A stretch of DNA of 64,000 nt from Moniliella sp. 'wahieum' (lineage: Eukaryota > Basidiomycota > Moniliellomycetes > Moniliellales > Moniliellaceae): contig RSEE01000018.1 in assembly GCA_003971905.1 (NCBI GenBank), forward strand, positions 310,001-374,000, given 5' to 3'. Below are positions 22,257 through 33,025 of this stretch, one piece after another; the first letter of the stretch is position 1, and each line of letters opens with the position of its first letter. Position numbers and translations under genes: made by a program. The notes below the pieces were generated by a model. The model saw only the letters and a list, made by a program, of their open reading frames with translations. It was not told the origin of the DNA and searched no databases.

Positions 22257-24117
22257 CACATGCCGGCCAACGCCGACGCTGGATCATAGTCGAGGCCCTT
22301 GCGCTCCACCATCTCCGCCACCAACATGCGGCCCAACAGGACGAGGTGGGCGAGTGCATCCGGGCCATCAGGGAAGGGGAAACAAGGGCGGGAACCGTGG
22401 CGGCCTGGCCTTCTGCCCCCCCGCCTCAAGCGAGGGAAGCACCGTGGGATCCAAGTCCAATGTGTGGTCCGATGCGCCCTTGCGGTCCGACGGCAGCGGC
22501 GCCAAGCTGCCCCACGAACGAGGAAAGTGGTGGTGCTGGAGCATCAAGGGGTTGAGCCAAGCCCTCGCCTGGTTCTCCCGTGCCCAGCTGCGATCGGTCT
22601 CCTTGAGCGCCAACGCCACTCGGACGCAAATCCATTCAAGTCGTCCAAACTGGGCTGGATCGGGCTGGCATGGGTCTCCGCTTCGTCCTCAGCCGCACCC
22701 TCTGTCTCCGCATCTACCTTGGCTTCTGCACCTGCCTCCGCTTTCGCCTCGGCTTGGCAATGGTGCGCCAGCATGGTCAGTTTGCGCGACGCCGAGCCTT
22801 GGCGGTACGCGGCCGACAAGAGCAAGATGCGTGCCTGCAGCGTCTGCAGCATGCTTCCAGTACATTTGTTCCGGGCGTTGGGGTCTTGCGCAGCTGTTTC
22901 GTCACATGTTCCAGCAACGGCTGCAGATCCAACCAATCCTGCACGCCGCGCTGGTTGGTAGACCGTTCCAGCGCCAGGGGCAACCGCATGGTCTGCGCCT
23001 CGGCTTGGCCAGAAGCAGCCGCGCCAGACGGGGCCATGGGATCGAACCGCAACCCTTGGTCCCGCGCCCAGGACGCATAGGCATACAACAACAAACTGTC
23101 GATCCACATGACCTGCGCCACCTGTACCTCGGCCTCGTTTCTTCGGCCCGCACTGATCAGGTGGTCCGCACGCTTCTTGAGTTTATGGGCGACAGAACGG
23201 TAGCGCGTGTAGAGCTTGTCGCAGTAGGCCTTGTTGGTCCACCGGTCCAACGCTCGTTTGGCCTGCTTGCGAGGCGAGCCGGACGACTCGGATCGGCTCC
23301 GCCGGCCCGGCGAGAGGGGCACCGAGGGCAAGGTCCCCCAGCGGGGGTGGTAGGTGCGAGGGGCGTGAGGCTGGGAGGGCGAGTGTTTCTGCGCGGGGGG
23401 GGGGAGGCAGCAGCGTCCGGCATCTTCGAGGGCTGGTCCCATCGAGATCGGCGCGCCGAGGTAGGCGCAGGCTGGGCGAGGGCAGGGGATGGGAGGGTGC
23501 CAGAGGGCGGATCAGGTTGCGAGATGGTGGCCGTCGCGGATCGTCGGGGTGCAGCCTCGCGCGTGCGGGCACGAGGCGCGTGCGGCTGGGTTGCGACCTG
23601 GGTCTTGGCCGGGGCTGAGCTGAGGTGGGACGCGCTGGAGCGGGCACGGGAGGTGGGGTGGAGGTGGAGGTGGAAGTGGAGCCGGTGGTGGTGGTGGTGC
23701 TGGGGGTGGTGCTGGTGCTGGAGATGGCACTGGTCGAGGGCAGGCGCAGGCGCGGCGGGTGGTGTGGCAGGGCGTCGATTGCCTTTCAGAGGTACAGAAA
23801 GGGTAGGTTAGTTAGAGCACGCCAGATGGCTGAAGGCCCGGCGAAAGCAAGAAGACACACCCGGATGCGGTCGCCGATGCGCTCGAGGAGGAGGAGGGAG
23901 GTGGGGTCCAGGCTGGACGGGTGGGAGGCGGAGCGGGAGGCAGGGCGCCGGCGAGGCGGGGCCGCTTGGCCGGTGGGCTGGAGGCGGAGGGGGAGTCGGA
24001 AGCGGAAGCCGCGGCTGAGTCGGGCGTGGAGCGAGGCTTGGGGGTGGACTGGGGCGTAGGGGCGGTGCTGCGGGGCGCACGGCGGGTGAGGCGGAAGCTG
24101 GGCAGCGGTGCCTCCAT
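22257..24117 (-). CDS. candidate AF4/FMR2 (AFF4, Ebp1)-like C-terminal domain protein
   Basis: The ATG at 24115-24117 opens MEAPLPSFRLTRRAPRS, followed by a Ser/Pro-rich part with a PAKRPRLAG nuclear signal and a long disordered region. From about 23270 the sequence becomes helical: KQAKRALDRWTNKAYCDKLY, YRSVAHKLKKRADHLI, AEVQVAQVMWIDSLLLYAYA, WLDLQPLLEHVTKQL, LQTLQARILLLSAAYR and SRKLTMLAHHCQAEA. The C-terminus LLGRMLVAEMVERKGLDYDP ends at a stop at 22257-22259. A lysine-rich helix, then a TPR-like helix pair with W and Y, is reminiscent of the AFF4 C-terminal homology domain and fission yeast Ebp1 of the Ell/Eaf elongation complex. That assignment is my inference. At least three frame corrections are required. 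Confidence 0.55.
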
Positions 24118-24434
24118 TGGGATGGCGGTAATAGGGACGGAGGGGTGGGGGGGTCGCGGTGGGGACGGCGCTGTAGATGGCGGTGGCGATGGCGATGGCG
24201 ATGGCGATGGCGAGGGCGATGCCGGTGGAGACAGGGGAGACGCGGCTGCTGGAAACAGAGATCCCGACAGCACAACGCGAGCCCAGTTGGTTGCTAGCGG
24301 ACCACATCACCTCTCATCACCTCCCAGCAGTTGCACGCCGGCAGGCTCAGTTCATTTCACATTGATCGCCTGCCTCATCACAGCGTTGCGCTGCCGGTGC
24401 CCATGCTCCCATCCACACGCACAGTCGTGTCTAC
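24118..24434. other. intergenic, contains GATGGC hexamer repeat
   Basis: The plus strand carries tandem GCGATG/GATGGC units at about 24174-24222 just upstream of the minus-strand start. The open frame of the downstream gene continues into it, but without an ATG. No other feature is seen. Confidence 0.5.
24174..24222. repeat. (GCGATG)n hexanucleotide repeat
   Basis: About seven imperfect GCGATG units, with GCGGTG and GCGAGG variants. On the minus strand they would encode Ser-Pro dipeptides if the upstream gene began further out. Confidence 0.85.
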
Positions 24435-25548
24435 CTATCTACCTTGGGTGCCCCTCCCCCGCCTCCCCACCAGCCCGGGGAGCGCATCGATCCGTCTCCA
24501 TTTGCATTGCCCCATAATGATAGCCTTTACCCAGTAGCTCACCCCGCCCCGCCCCCAGCGCGCGTCCTTGCTCAGATCGTACTCGGTCCGGATCCCCGCC
24601 GACGCAAACGGCACCGTCTCCAGCACGACACCCTCGCCTTCTCCACGCGCTCCTGCACATGGTACTGCTCCATCAACGCATCTGCCTTGCGGTCCATGCC
24701 CATGGTGCGGTAGAGCCAGGAAAGCAGCTTGCGCGCCGACCCGCGCGGCAGCACCTTCTCCATCACCGCCGCCACCGGAAAGAGACCGAGCAGGAAATAC
24801 ACCATCGTACTCAGCGTCCGCAGTGCCAGCTCAGGCACAATCGTCGGGGCAGAAGCGCTGCGCCCGCGGCGACGCCGAAGAGAGGGAAAGCGAGTACACC
24901 CGAAAGTCTGGCGACACGGCAATGGGGCCGTGACCAAACGGATACTCAGACGAAAGTACCCGTCGCCGGCGATCGCGGGGATGCGCACCGCAAACGTACC
25001 TACCCGCACCAATCCTCGAATCGGATGGGGCCCGGGCAGGTCGGCAAAGTGGGCTTGGGCCTGACGCTGCTCGAACTTAGTTACGCCCTTGTCCCATTTT
25101 TCCAGCGTTCGCTCGGCAAAGTCGGTGGGTGCCATGGTGGAGGAAGCGTCGTTGCTGGATGCGGGAAGATGCTCATGGCGCTCGTTGCAGCCTGGGTAGG
25201 GCAGTGCGGCGATGAGAGACGCAGGGCGTCACATTGATTCCTTTGACCGTCTTGGCACCCAGCCACTTGGCCAGGGACCAGCCGAAGATCCCGGCGCGCC
25301 AGCCGCGGCGGACGAGTGGATGGTGAGCGAGTCGGGGGCGACGGAGGCCGGAGGAGCGTGTGGCCATGCTGGATGGCAAAGAGGGTGAGGGGACGTAGGT
25401 GTCGCTGCCTTGGTACACGACGAGACGGCGTGTGTGCTGGAGCACGACCCACTGCGGCGTCGCTGCGCTCTCCTGCCCGCCGAGGCTTTTGAGCAGCAGA
25501 AACACCTGGCGCACCAGGGCGAAGAGCAGGTCGAAGAAGGTCGGCCAT
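24435..25548 (-). CDS. conserved-looking protein of unknown function with hydrophobic segments
   Basis: I do not recognise the family. The ATG at 25546-25548 (MA, then after a one-base correction TFFDLLFALVRQVFLLLKSL) opens a hydrophobic, possibly membrane-anchoring helix. It is followed by PQWVVLQHTRRLVVYQGSDT and YVPSPSLPSSMATRSSG. The middle contains MAPTDFAERTLEKWDKGVTK, LPGPHPIRGLVRVGTFAVRI and GDGYFRLSIRLVTAP, which read as beta strands. A second hydrophobic stretch is LRTLSTMVYFLLGLFPVAAV, followed by LLSWLYRTMGMDRKADALME. The C-terminal part reads LETVPFASAGIRTEYDLSKD and GGVSYWVKAI. The non-repetitive composition and complete exon-like blocks support a real gene. Frames break at least three times; the end is approximate. 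Confidence 0.55.
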
Positions 25549-27020
25549 GGCAAGGGTGGGGGGTGGAGGGCGGCGGACAAGGGCAAAGACAGGCAGACAG
25601 CCCACGCCGACCGATCAAGAGACCAATGCCAGCTCATCGAGCCCCATTCATCCATCCATCCATCAAGCCGCCGATCGCAGTCCAGGGGGCATGAGCGTAC
25701 TGAGTGTACTGAGGGCAGCCAGAGTACTCCGGCTGAGTGCGAACACCATGACGTCATAGGCACGCCCGCCTGAGATGGGGGCAAGACATGTGCGTGTGAC
25801 ATGTGACAAGTAGAGGGGAGGGGCATCACGTGTGTGGCTGTGATGTGATGCGGGGGAGGCTGGGCGCCACGTCGACGCTGGGACGGGGCTGTCAGTCGGC
25901 GGAGGGGCGAGGGTGCTCTTGGTTTTTCGCAATGGCAGGGGACGGTACGCCTGCCATCCAGAAGACGTATCACAGCCAGCGGTATGGCCTGGTGCCTCTG
26001 GCTGTAAAGAGAGAGTGGCAAGCCCACTCTGTGGTCCTGCGGGACCATCGAGATCATCCATCATCCATCATCCATCATCCGCAAAAACACACAGGCACGC
26101 CACTGCGTTTTCGGGTGCCAGGAGAGTAAGTACATTTTTGTAAGCGCGCCCGCGCCTGGCCATTACGCCGTCTTGTGTCTGTCCGATTACACACGACGCC
26201 CAACCTGGCCGCTCGTTAAGCGGGGCGAGCAGGTGAGGTCTGAGATATGTTGGGCAGCTCCGCGCTCTCGGCAGCTGCGTGTTCCTCCGTCTCAGCACAG
26301 AAGGGTCCCCGGACATAGGAAACAGAGACGCCCGAACGGCGAGATAGGCTCGGAGCGTGTGTCGGAGCCCCACACTCGGGGGTTACGGAGAGACCCGAAA
26401 GTGCGCGACGCTCAGATGGAGGGGGTAATTGCCGGTTATGCAGGTGTGGGGCAGGCTGTAATCTGCTACAAACTACAAATGGTCTACAAATCCACCTGAT
26501 CTCGGCTTGATCAAGCTTCCGCCTCCTCTTCTCCCGCCACCTACGCTCGGCATCCACCGGCCGCAGCCCAAAGAGCAGCCAGACCCGGCAACGGCGAATA
26601 GCCACCCCGTCCTCAGGCCATTCCGCGCATCCTGTCCTATTCCATCCCACATCCACATCCCATCTTCCCTCTCTCTCACACGGGCGCGGCACACCCGCGG
26701 AGCTCTGGCCCGCTTCTTCTCCCATCCGCCCCTGTTGCGCGCTCACGCCGCTCTCGTTCCTGTCCTTGTTAGGCACTCGGCTGATCCATCCTCATCCATC
26801 TATCATAGGTCGGTTATAGTATGTCTCCTGCCCCTCCCCCTTTGTGCCGCTGCCCTGTCGCCTGTTGGGTCCTACCCTGTGCCATTGCACATTGCACCCC
26901 GTGTCTTTCCCGCCCGCCACCATCCCATCCCCCTGGCACCTTGTTAGCACAATCCTTCCTTGCCGGGCCCGCCCACCACGGCTCCCTTCCCCGCCCCCAC
27001 CCCCCACCGTACCACCCACC
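25549..27020. other. intergenic region with dispersed motif clusters
   Basis: No gene is supported across about 1.5 kb. It contains a GTACTGAGTGTACTGAG-type cluster at 25698-25738, a TGTGACATGTGAC pair at 25795-25807, and CATCCATCATC tandem units at 26052-26078. The right part is the promoter region of the MYB gene and includes a GGTCGGTTATAGTATG element at about 26809. Confidence 0.5.
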
Positions 27021-28739
27021 ATGTCCTCCCCGCATAGCCCGCACCACGTCCCCGACGACGTGCTTGTCCACCCTACGTTGTCATCCTCTGTCCCCATCAT
27101 CCCTATGACGTTGGTCCCGCCCACGGGCCGACCTCAGTCCAGTCCTCCCACAGCATCCGCTCCCCGCCTCCAGCAGTCCCCAGCAGAGCGAAGCGGCAGA
27201 ACAAGGTCCAACACCGCCCCTCGTCCCCGTGCGCGTCACATCCAAACGCGGCTGGCCCACTGAAGACGACGAGCGTCTACGAGAGGCAGTCATGCGCCAC
27301 ACCAAGCCCGTCCACCCATGAAGAAAGACGACGAAGCAAGCGTGTCGCTGCGTTCTGCCCATCCGTCCGACCCCAAGTCCAGTCTTGGTCCAAAGTTGCA
27401 TCCACAGCCTTTCCCGACGGGAAACATACCAAGTTGGCGTGCCAATCGCGCTGGCGCATCCTTCCTCCCGACCCATACCAAAGGCACCTGGTCCCCTGCG
27501 GAAAGTGAGCGTCTCACCCAGCTGTCCACCAACTGGGCGAAAACAGCTGGAACGAGGTGGCGAAGCTGTTGGGATCCCGAACGTCCAAACAGTGCCGCGA
27601 GCGGTGGCGCAATAAGCTCGATCCCCGTATTAACACTGGCAAGTTTACCCAGGAGGAGGATGAGCGCATCTTGGCCGTGTACCGTCAACGCGGAAGCAAA
27701 TGGTCTGAAATGGCCGCCCTCTTGTCCGGTCGTCCTGACAATTGTATCAAAAACCACTTTAATACCGTCTTGTGCAAGCGCCTTGCCCCCCACGAACAAC
27801 CACACCACCGTGCCCGTTCGGCTCAACAGACTCAACCTGCTGTGTCGGATACGTCTCCTGTGTCCTCTCACTGGACCCATGCGACCTGCCCGTCGGATGG
27901 TAACATGGACCTGGATATCGTGTCAGGTGCAAACAAACAGGGCGGCTCCTTTGTCCCCTTCTCTTCGTCCCCCATCGACGAGCCTCACACGGGCGGTCCG
28001 AGTACCTTTGCCCTCCTATCCCTCGGGGATGAATCCGACGATTGGGGGTGCTCGTATCGACGGAGCTTGCGGGCAACTGTTTCCCACGCCCACCTCCTCC
28101 ACCTCTTTTCATCCGGTTGGTTCGACCGCCGTGCATACCTCTCCTGTCACGCCGCTTGGGGATCCTAGCCGCCAAGCTACCCACCCACCCCCGTCCCTTC
28201 CCACCACCTATCTCCCCTCTACCTAACTCCATCGGTCGCCACAGTAGCTCCACCCCCTTACCCACTCTCCTCGCCATGGACCTCCTCGCCGACACAGCAC
28301 CTCCCACTCCCGGCCTATCCCTCTACCACTGTTTCCGTTGATTCACCCTCCTGGCTCTTCCCGCCCTCAAGGTACCTCACCTTTCTGGTCCCATCTTTCC
28401 TTCCGCTTCGAACTCCTTGTTACGACCCAACCGCCTCCGCTGTCGGCCCCACTTGCCTCAACTGAACCGCCTTCGCCACGCTCGACTCCGGCTCCCTTTG
28501 CCATGCTGTCGCCTACGAAACTTGACCCTTTAGCCAACACTTCTTCGGGGATGTCCACTACTTCTGTGCCCTGGGGGAGCACCCTGCTGCGGCAGCCGGA
28601 TCCCATCTTGCCTCTCACGGTACGTTTCCTATAATATACCCAACCCCCTTCCTTTTTCCCCGTGCTCTGGTAGCCTGCTCCGATGGGGCACTGACCCGTC
28701 TTTCATTTCTTTTCCCTCCCGTGGAAATAGTACTCATGA
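27021..28739 (+). CDS. MYB transcription factor with three SANT/Myb repeats
   Basis: The ATG at 27021 begins MSSPHSPHHVPDDVLVHP. Three Myb-type repeats follow. R1 starts RGWPTEDDERLREAVMRHTK and, after a short intron, continues SWSKVA..FPDGKHTKLACQSRW. R2 is KGTWSPAESERLTQL...WNEVAKLLGSRTSKQCRERW. R3 is GKFTQEEDERILAVYRQRGS then KWSEMAALLSGRPDNCIKNH. Tryptophan spacing fits c-Myb-like repeats (first Trp of R3 is Phe, as is common). Fungal three-repeat relatives include Bas1. The C-terminus is Ser/Pro/Thr-rich. A final intron (from 28620, GTACGTTTCC, to ..GAAATAG at 28730) leaves only TAC TCA TGA as last exon. R2 and R3 join with one base added near 27545. Target genes are unknown. Confidence 0.82.
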
Positions 28740-29713
28740 AGAGAAACAAGAGGGGCTATGCTGCACCTGGACCACGACCTCACAACCCCCCTGCCCTTCG
28801 CCTTTAATTTAGCAGACTGTCTTCCTCTTCCGCACTTACGACTTGTCTTTTCTTACCGGCCCCCACCTTTGCCGTTGCTCGGACGGGTGGGTGCCTTTGC
28901 TTTTTTCGGCTCCCTTTCTCTCCCCCCGCTTTCTGTCCATCCTTTCCCGACCCGCGGGCCACCTGGTGGAAGGCGCATGCAATGCACGAACCATTGCGGC
29001 AGAGGTTTGATCGTAGACGGCGGGCGGTCTTGAAGCTTGAAGCTAGAAGCTTGAACGTGGAACGTTGAACGCGTCTGCTGTCCTCGTCACGCTGCCCCCA
29101 GACGGGGAAACGGCAGCAGCCGATCTGCCCGACGCCCCACCGCCTTGGGGTTGAAAGTTGCATGTGACCGCCCCAGGAAGCACGGGGCGCGGGGAAGCGA
29201 TCTTCTTCTCACATCGCATTCCGCCGGATGCACGGAGGCACACGCGGCAGGGAGATTCTCGGGGGTTCCTGCCTGGTTCTTTCCCGGCGGCAGCCGCACA
29301 GCGCCCCCCTGCCTGCTGCTGCGGCGGGTGAGCATCCATTTGTCAGCGCCCGCCCGGCGTGCGCGGCAGCCGGCAGCGCGCCTGTGTCGCGCGCGCGCAC
29401 CCCCCACTGCTCCCGTGCGGGCCCGGTGCCTCGGTGCTCTCCGGGCAGCGGGCGGCCGCCTCCGATCGCAGGGGCAGCGCAGCCAGATTCACATCTTCAC
29501 ACCGAAACTTCTTGGGCCGCCGCCGCGCCCGCACGGCGCCAGTCCCCGCGCTCACCCATTAGTAATGCCCCCACCGCGCCAGTGTCGCCCCCATGCGGAT
29601 CCGGCTTGACCCGACCCCTCGCCTGCCCCGGGCCCGGCCGGCAACGGAATAAATAGCGTCGGCGGCTGGCCAGCCCCGTCGTTTCTTCCTCCACCCTCGT
29701 CTCTTTCTTCAAT
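28740..29713. other. intergenic, cytochrome c promoter region
   Basis: No gene is supported. A degenerate tandem of GAAGCTT/GAACGTT units lies at 29031-29070, with HindIII-like AAGCTT cores. Short A/T-rich blocks precede the cytochrome c start. Confidence 0.5.
29648..29655 (+). promoter_or_regulatory. TATA-like element of cytochrome c gene
   Basis: AATAAATA lies 59 bp upstream of the cytochrome c ATG in an otherwise GC-rich stretch, a plausible TATA-like core element. Evidence is position and composition only. Confidence 0.4.
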
Positions 29714-30134
29714 ATGCCTTTTGCTGCTGGTGACGCCAAGAAGGGTGCCGGTCTCTTCAAGACCCGCTGTGCCCAGTGCCACACTGTCGAGGAGAGTGGC
29801 TCCACAAGGTCGGCCCCAACCTCCACGGCCTCTTTGGCCGCCACTCGGGCCAGGCCGAGGGCTACGCCTACACCGAGGCCAACAAGAAGGCCAACGTGCT
29901 CTGGGACGAGAACACCCTCTTCGACTACCTTCTCAACCCAAGAAGTACATTCCCGGCACCAGTATGTCTTTCTTCCTCTCGCCTTGTCTCCTACCCTCCC
30001 CTCCACGCCTCGTTCCCATTCTCACACGTTCTTCCTTGTTTTCTTCTCTTCTTTCTCGCAGAGATGGCCTTGCTGGTCTCAAGAAGGAGAAGGACCGCAG
30101 CGACCTCATCACCTACCTCAAGGAGAGCTGCTAA
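29714..30134 (+). CDS. CYC1: cytochrome c (three homopolymer frameshifts)
   Basis: The ATG at 29714 begins [20 protein letters not shown], followed by the heme-binding CAQCH and TVEE. The next part reads [20 protein letters not shown] and [16 protein letters not shown], then KKYIPGT, and after a 100-nt intron (29962-30061, GTATGT...CTCGCAG) [20 protein letters not shown] and KESC stop at 30132-30134. The axial Met lies in GTKMAFAGLKK. Three single-base corrections are needed: near 29800, CCC at 29937-29939 to CCCC, and TT at 30070-30071 to TTT. Length after repair is about 108-110 residues, normal for fungal cytochrome c. It carries electrons between complexes III and IV in the mitochondrial intermembrane space. 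Confidence 0.96.
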
Positions 30135-31114
30135 GTCTATCCCCGCTTGCCTGGCTCCTGTCGTCATGCCTGTCCCCATTGCCGGGATGTGATCTAGCCC
30201 ACCTGGGCTCCTTCCTCTTGGGCATGCAAAATGCAAAAACACAAAGTATGCGCGAACGTGCTAGTGCTAGTACTCTGTCTATTTTGGTGTGACGGCGAGG
30301 TGTGCGTCGCGACGTCTGTTCCTGTAGACCTCGGGTGCCATGGCAGGTATGCATAGTTCCTATTTGTGGATTCTCTTTAGGCTTTGCTACCTACACGTTG
30401 CCCGCGCTTCGTGACAGGTCGGTGGTACGTGCGATCAAAGTGGTGTTGGTGCCAGCGACAACGATCCACGTTCCCGTCGGAAACGGATCCATTAAAGCCA
30501 AGAATATCAGAGCGGGCATTTTCAACGTGGGAAGCTTTACCGGCGACGAGGGTCAGGACAGAAGGACAGCGTGCAGGAAATATCTACAATGTAATCGGAC
30601 GCGATGGAAGGCTTGGGAATGACGTTCCAGCTTGAGCCGGCGACGGCGAGCGGGGGGGGGGATAGGGGTGGAAGAGCGTGGGGGGAAAGGGGAGAGTTGC
30701 AAACAGCACGCGTCCACGGGCCTAGTGAGCAGGGTGGAAAGCTACAGTGGGCAGTAAGGAGCGTGCGACAGGTAGGTTTAGCACCTATGTGAGCAGGAAA
30801 GCGCGGGGCAAGAGGATGAGAGGGAAAAGGGAAGACGAAAAGTGATGAGCGGCGCGGGAAACGATCACGTTCGATCGACGATCGATGGTGGGATAGGACA
30901 AAAATGCGAGAGGGACAGGGACGAGGATGGGATTCTCCTCCCATGGCGCCCATGAAAGGGGCATGGAACGACGGGGTGGGTAACGACAAGTAGCGAACCT
31001 AGGAACAGCCAGCCCCAATGACGGACAGCCAAAACCAGCAGGACAAAACTAAAACCAACATCGTAGACCCAACAGAGGAGGCGATGGAGAAAACCGAAAC
31101 TCGATGGAAACAGG
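30135..31114. other. intergenic between convergent CYC1 and PBS2
   Basis: No gene is supported in this 980-bp interval. Open frames lack motifs and composition is mixed. It presumably holds both 3' UTRs. I see no tRNA, array or inverted repeat. Confidence 0.5.
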
Positions 31115-32774
31115 TCAAGGCGCAGGTTCCCGCGCGATTGTCGGAGATGCTGCGCCAGAGCTTTGAGCAACTTGCTTGATTTGCAGTGTCTCTTTGATCC
31201 ACGAGGCCATGTCCACATCGTCGTCGCTCTCTGCTCGTGCCCGGTCTTCCAGCAGGAAAGGGTGGTTGAGCAAGTCGGCATACGAAGCACGCTCATTTGG
31301 GTTCTTGGCCAAACACCGCCGGACAAAATCGTTGGCCTGCGCCGAGTAGCCCGGCGGCAACGTCGGCGGGTCCCCCATACGATCGCCTGCAGCTGGGCAA
31401 AGACATCCGAGTAGGTCTCGGGCGGGTAAGGGTACCCTCCCTTGGCAATTTCTACTATGCTCAACCCCAACGACCACACGTCGGCGGCGACGGTATAGGT
31501 GGAAGTGACTTGCTGCGGGTCGATCCGCTCGGGCGCCATGTAGGACTGGAAGCCAATGTTGGTCTTGGCCAAAGATTTTTCCAGTTCGCCCGACACGCCA
31601 AAGTCGCAGAGCTTGACTTGGCCTTGCGTGTTGACCAACACATTCGTCGGTTTCACGTCGCGGTGGTGGATGATGTTGAGGCTATCTTTGAGGAAGCGGA
31701 GACCCGAAACCATCGACCACGCGATCCGCGCCAGCACTGGTTCCGGAACATGGCGGCCCGGTACGCAGAGCTTGTCGAGGCTGCCGGCATCCATGTTCTC
31801 CATGCAATAGTACACGCATCCTTCAACAAAAAACGCCCCGTAAAACTCGACAATCTGCGGCGCCACTGCTCGATGCAAAATGTCAAGCTCCATAATGATC
31901 GCCTTGAGTTTGGGGTCGTCGAGTTCGAGCCGGATCTCCTTCATGGCCATCAGAACCTTGGTTGGTGTGGCGGACTTTGCGCACTGTACCGTAGTTGCCT
32001 CGTCCAAGCTCATTCAACAGCTCAAAGTCCTCCAGCTGGATATGGAAGGTGGTGCCATTGCCAAACTCGACGCCATGGGCATGGAGAATGGCTTGTCGGC
32101 AAACTTGAGGCGACCATCCGTATCGACAATGTTACTGTACTTGTCGAACGCAGTCGACAGCTTCCCGCCTTCGGATGCGGCGGCCAAAGGGCCAGGCGGG
32201 GCCAAGCGCCGCCCGCCGGGTACGGGCGCACCGGACGCTGTGCCGGCCAAGTCGCCCAGACGGAGGGGGGGGCCACGACGTCGGCCGGCCAAGCCACCGC
32301 CGGGAGGCACACGACCGCCCGCGACCGCACCAGGAGCGCCGATCCCACCGACGTGGCAGGGGGCAAGCCGGGGCGGGAGGGGCAGGTCGATCAGAGCGCA
32401 TCTCAGAGCCGCGTGGGTCGTAGGCACCAGACCGCGCGGTGGACAGAGGAGCAGCGCTGCCGGGGGGGGGGCGGAGCGGTGTGGCACCCGGCAGGCCTCC
32501 CAACCGCGGCGCGCCGGGCCGCACCATTCGCGGGCCGTGCGCCGGGCAAGGCACCGGGGAGTGCGCCGCCAAGGCCGGGCAGACTCCTGCCGGGCGCTGC
32601 GCCGGGAGGCGGGCGGATGCCGGCGGCGGCAAAAGGGCGTGTGGAGGGGCCGGAGGCGGAGGGGGCGCTGCGCTTGAGCGGCGGGGGCGGGTGGTGGGGA
32701 GGGGAAGCGGTGCTTGGGGGGCCGAGGGACAGGTCGGCGGCGCTGGCGGCGAGGTCCGCAGACGAGTCGGACAT
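31115..32774 (-). CDS. PBS2: Pbs2/Wis1-type MAP kinase kinase of the HOG stress pathway
   Basis: The ATG at 32772-32774 (MSDSSADLAASAADLSLGPP) opens a Pro/Ala-rich regulatory region. The kinase domain begins LEDFELLNELGRGNYGTV near 32050. It continues with AMKEIRLELDDPKLKAIIME (catalytic Lys), VYYCMENMDAGSLDKL, IIHHRDVKPTNVLVNTQG (catalytic Asp), VKLCDFGVSGELEKSLAKTN and IGFQSYMAPERI. The activation loop keeps the Ser and Thr of SLAKT that are phosphorylated in Pbs2/Wis1. The end, NDFVRRCLAKNPNERASYAD to REPAP, stops at 31115. GVSGxL...SLAKTNIG.QSYMAPERI is typical of Pbs2 rather than Ste7 or Mkk1. A two-base gap after RKVRHT and one correction near 31383 are needed. It should activate a Hog1-type MAPK in osmotic and oxidative stress. 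Confidence 0.9.
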
Positions 32775-33025
32775 GGCAGGGCGTGGTGGGGGTGGGGGGA
32801 TGGTGGGGATGGATGGAGGCGGGCTGGCGGTGGCGGCGGCGGCCAGTGTGGTCTGGTGCGGCTGCGGCCGCGTCGGAGCGCTGAACGTTCAAGTTGGAGC
32901 GACGCCGGGCGGATTCCGCGGGGCGGAATGGGGCGGCGGGCGACTCGTGCGGCGTCGGGCGGCGGCGATCGCTGGGGCAGCGATGCATGCATCCATCCCG
33001 CCATCCATCCCGCCCGCAACCGCCC
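32775..33025. promoter_or_regulatory. divergent promoter PBS2 / PIN-domain gene
   Basis: Only 251 bp separate the two divergent start codons. The interval is very GC-rich, with a GCATGCATCCATCCCGCCATCC stretch near the plus-strand start. I see no TATA or E-box. Confidence 0.4.
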
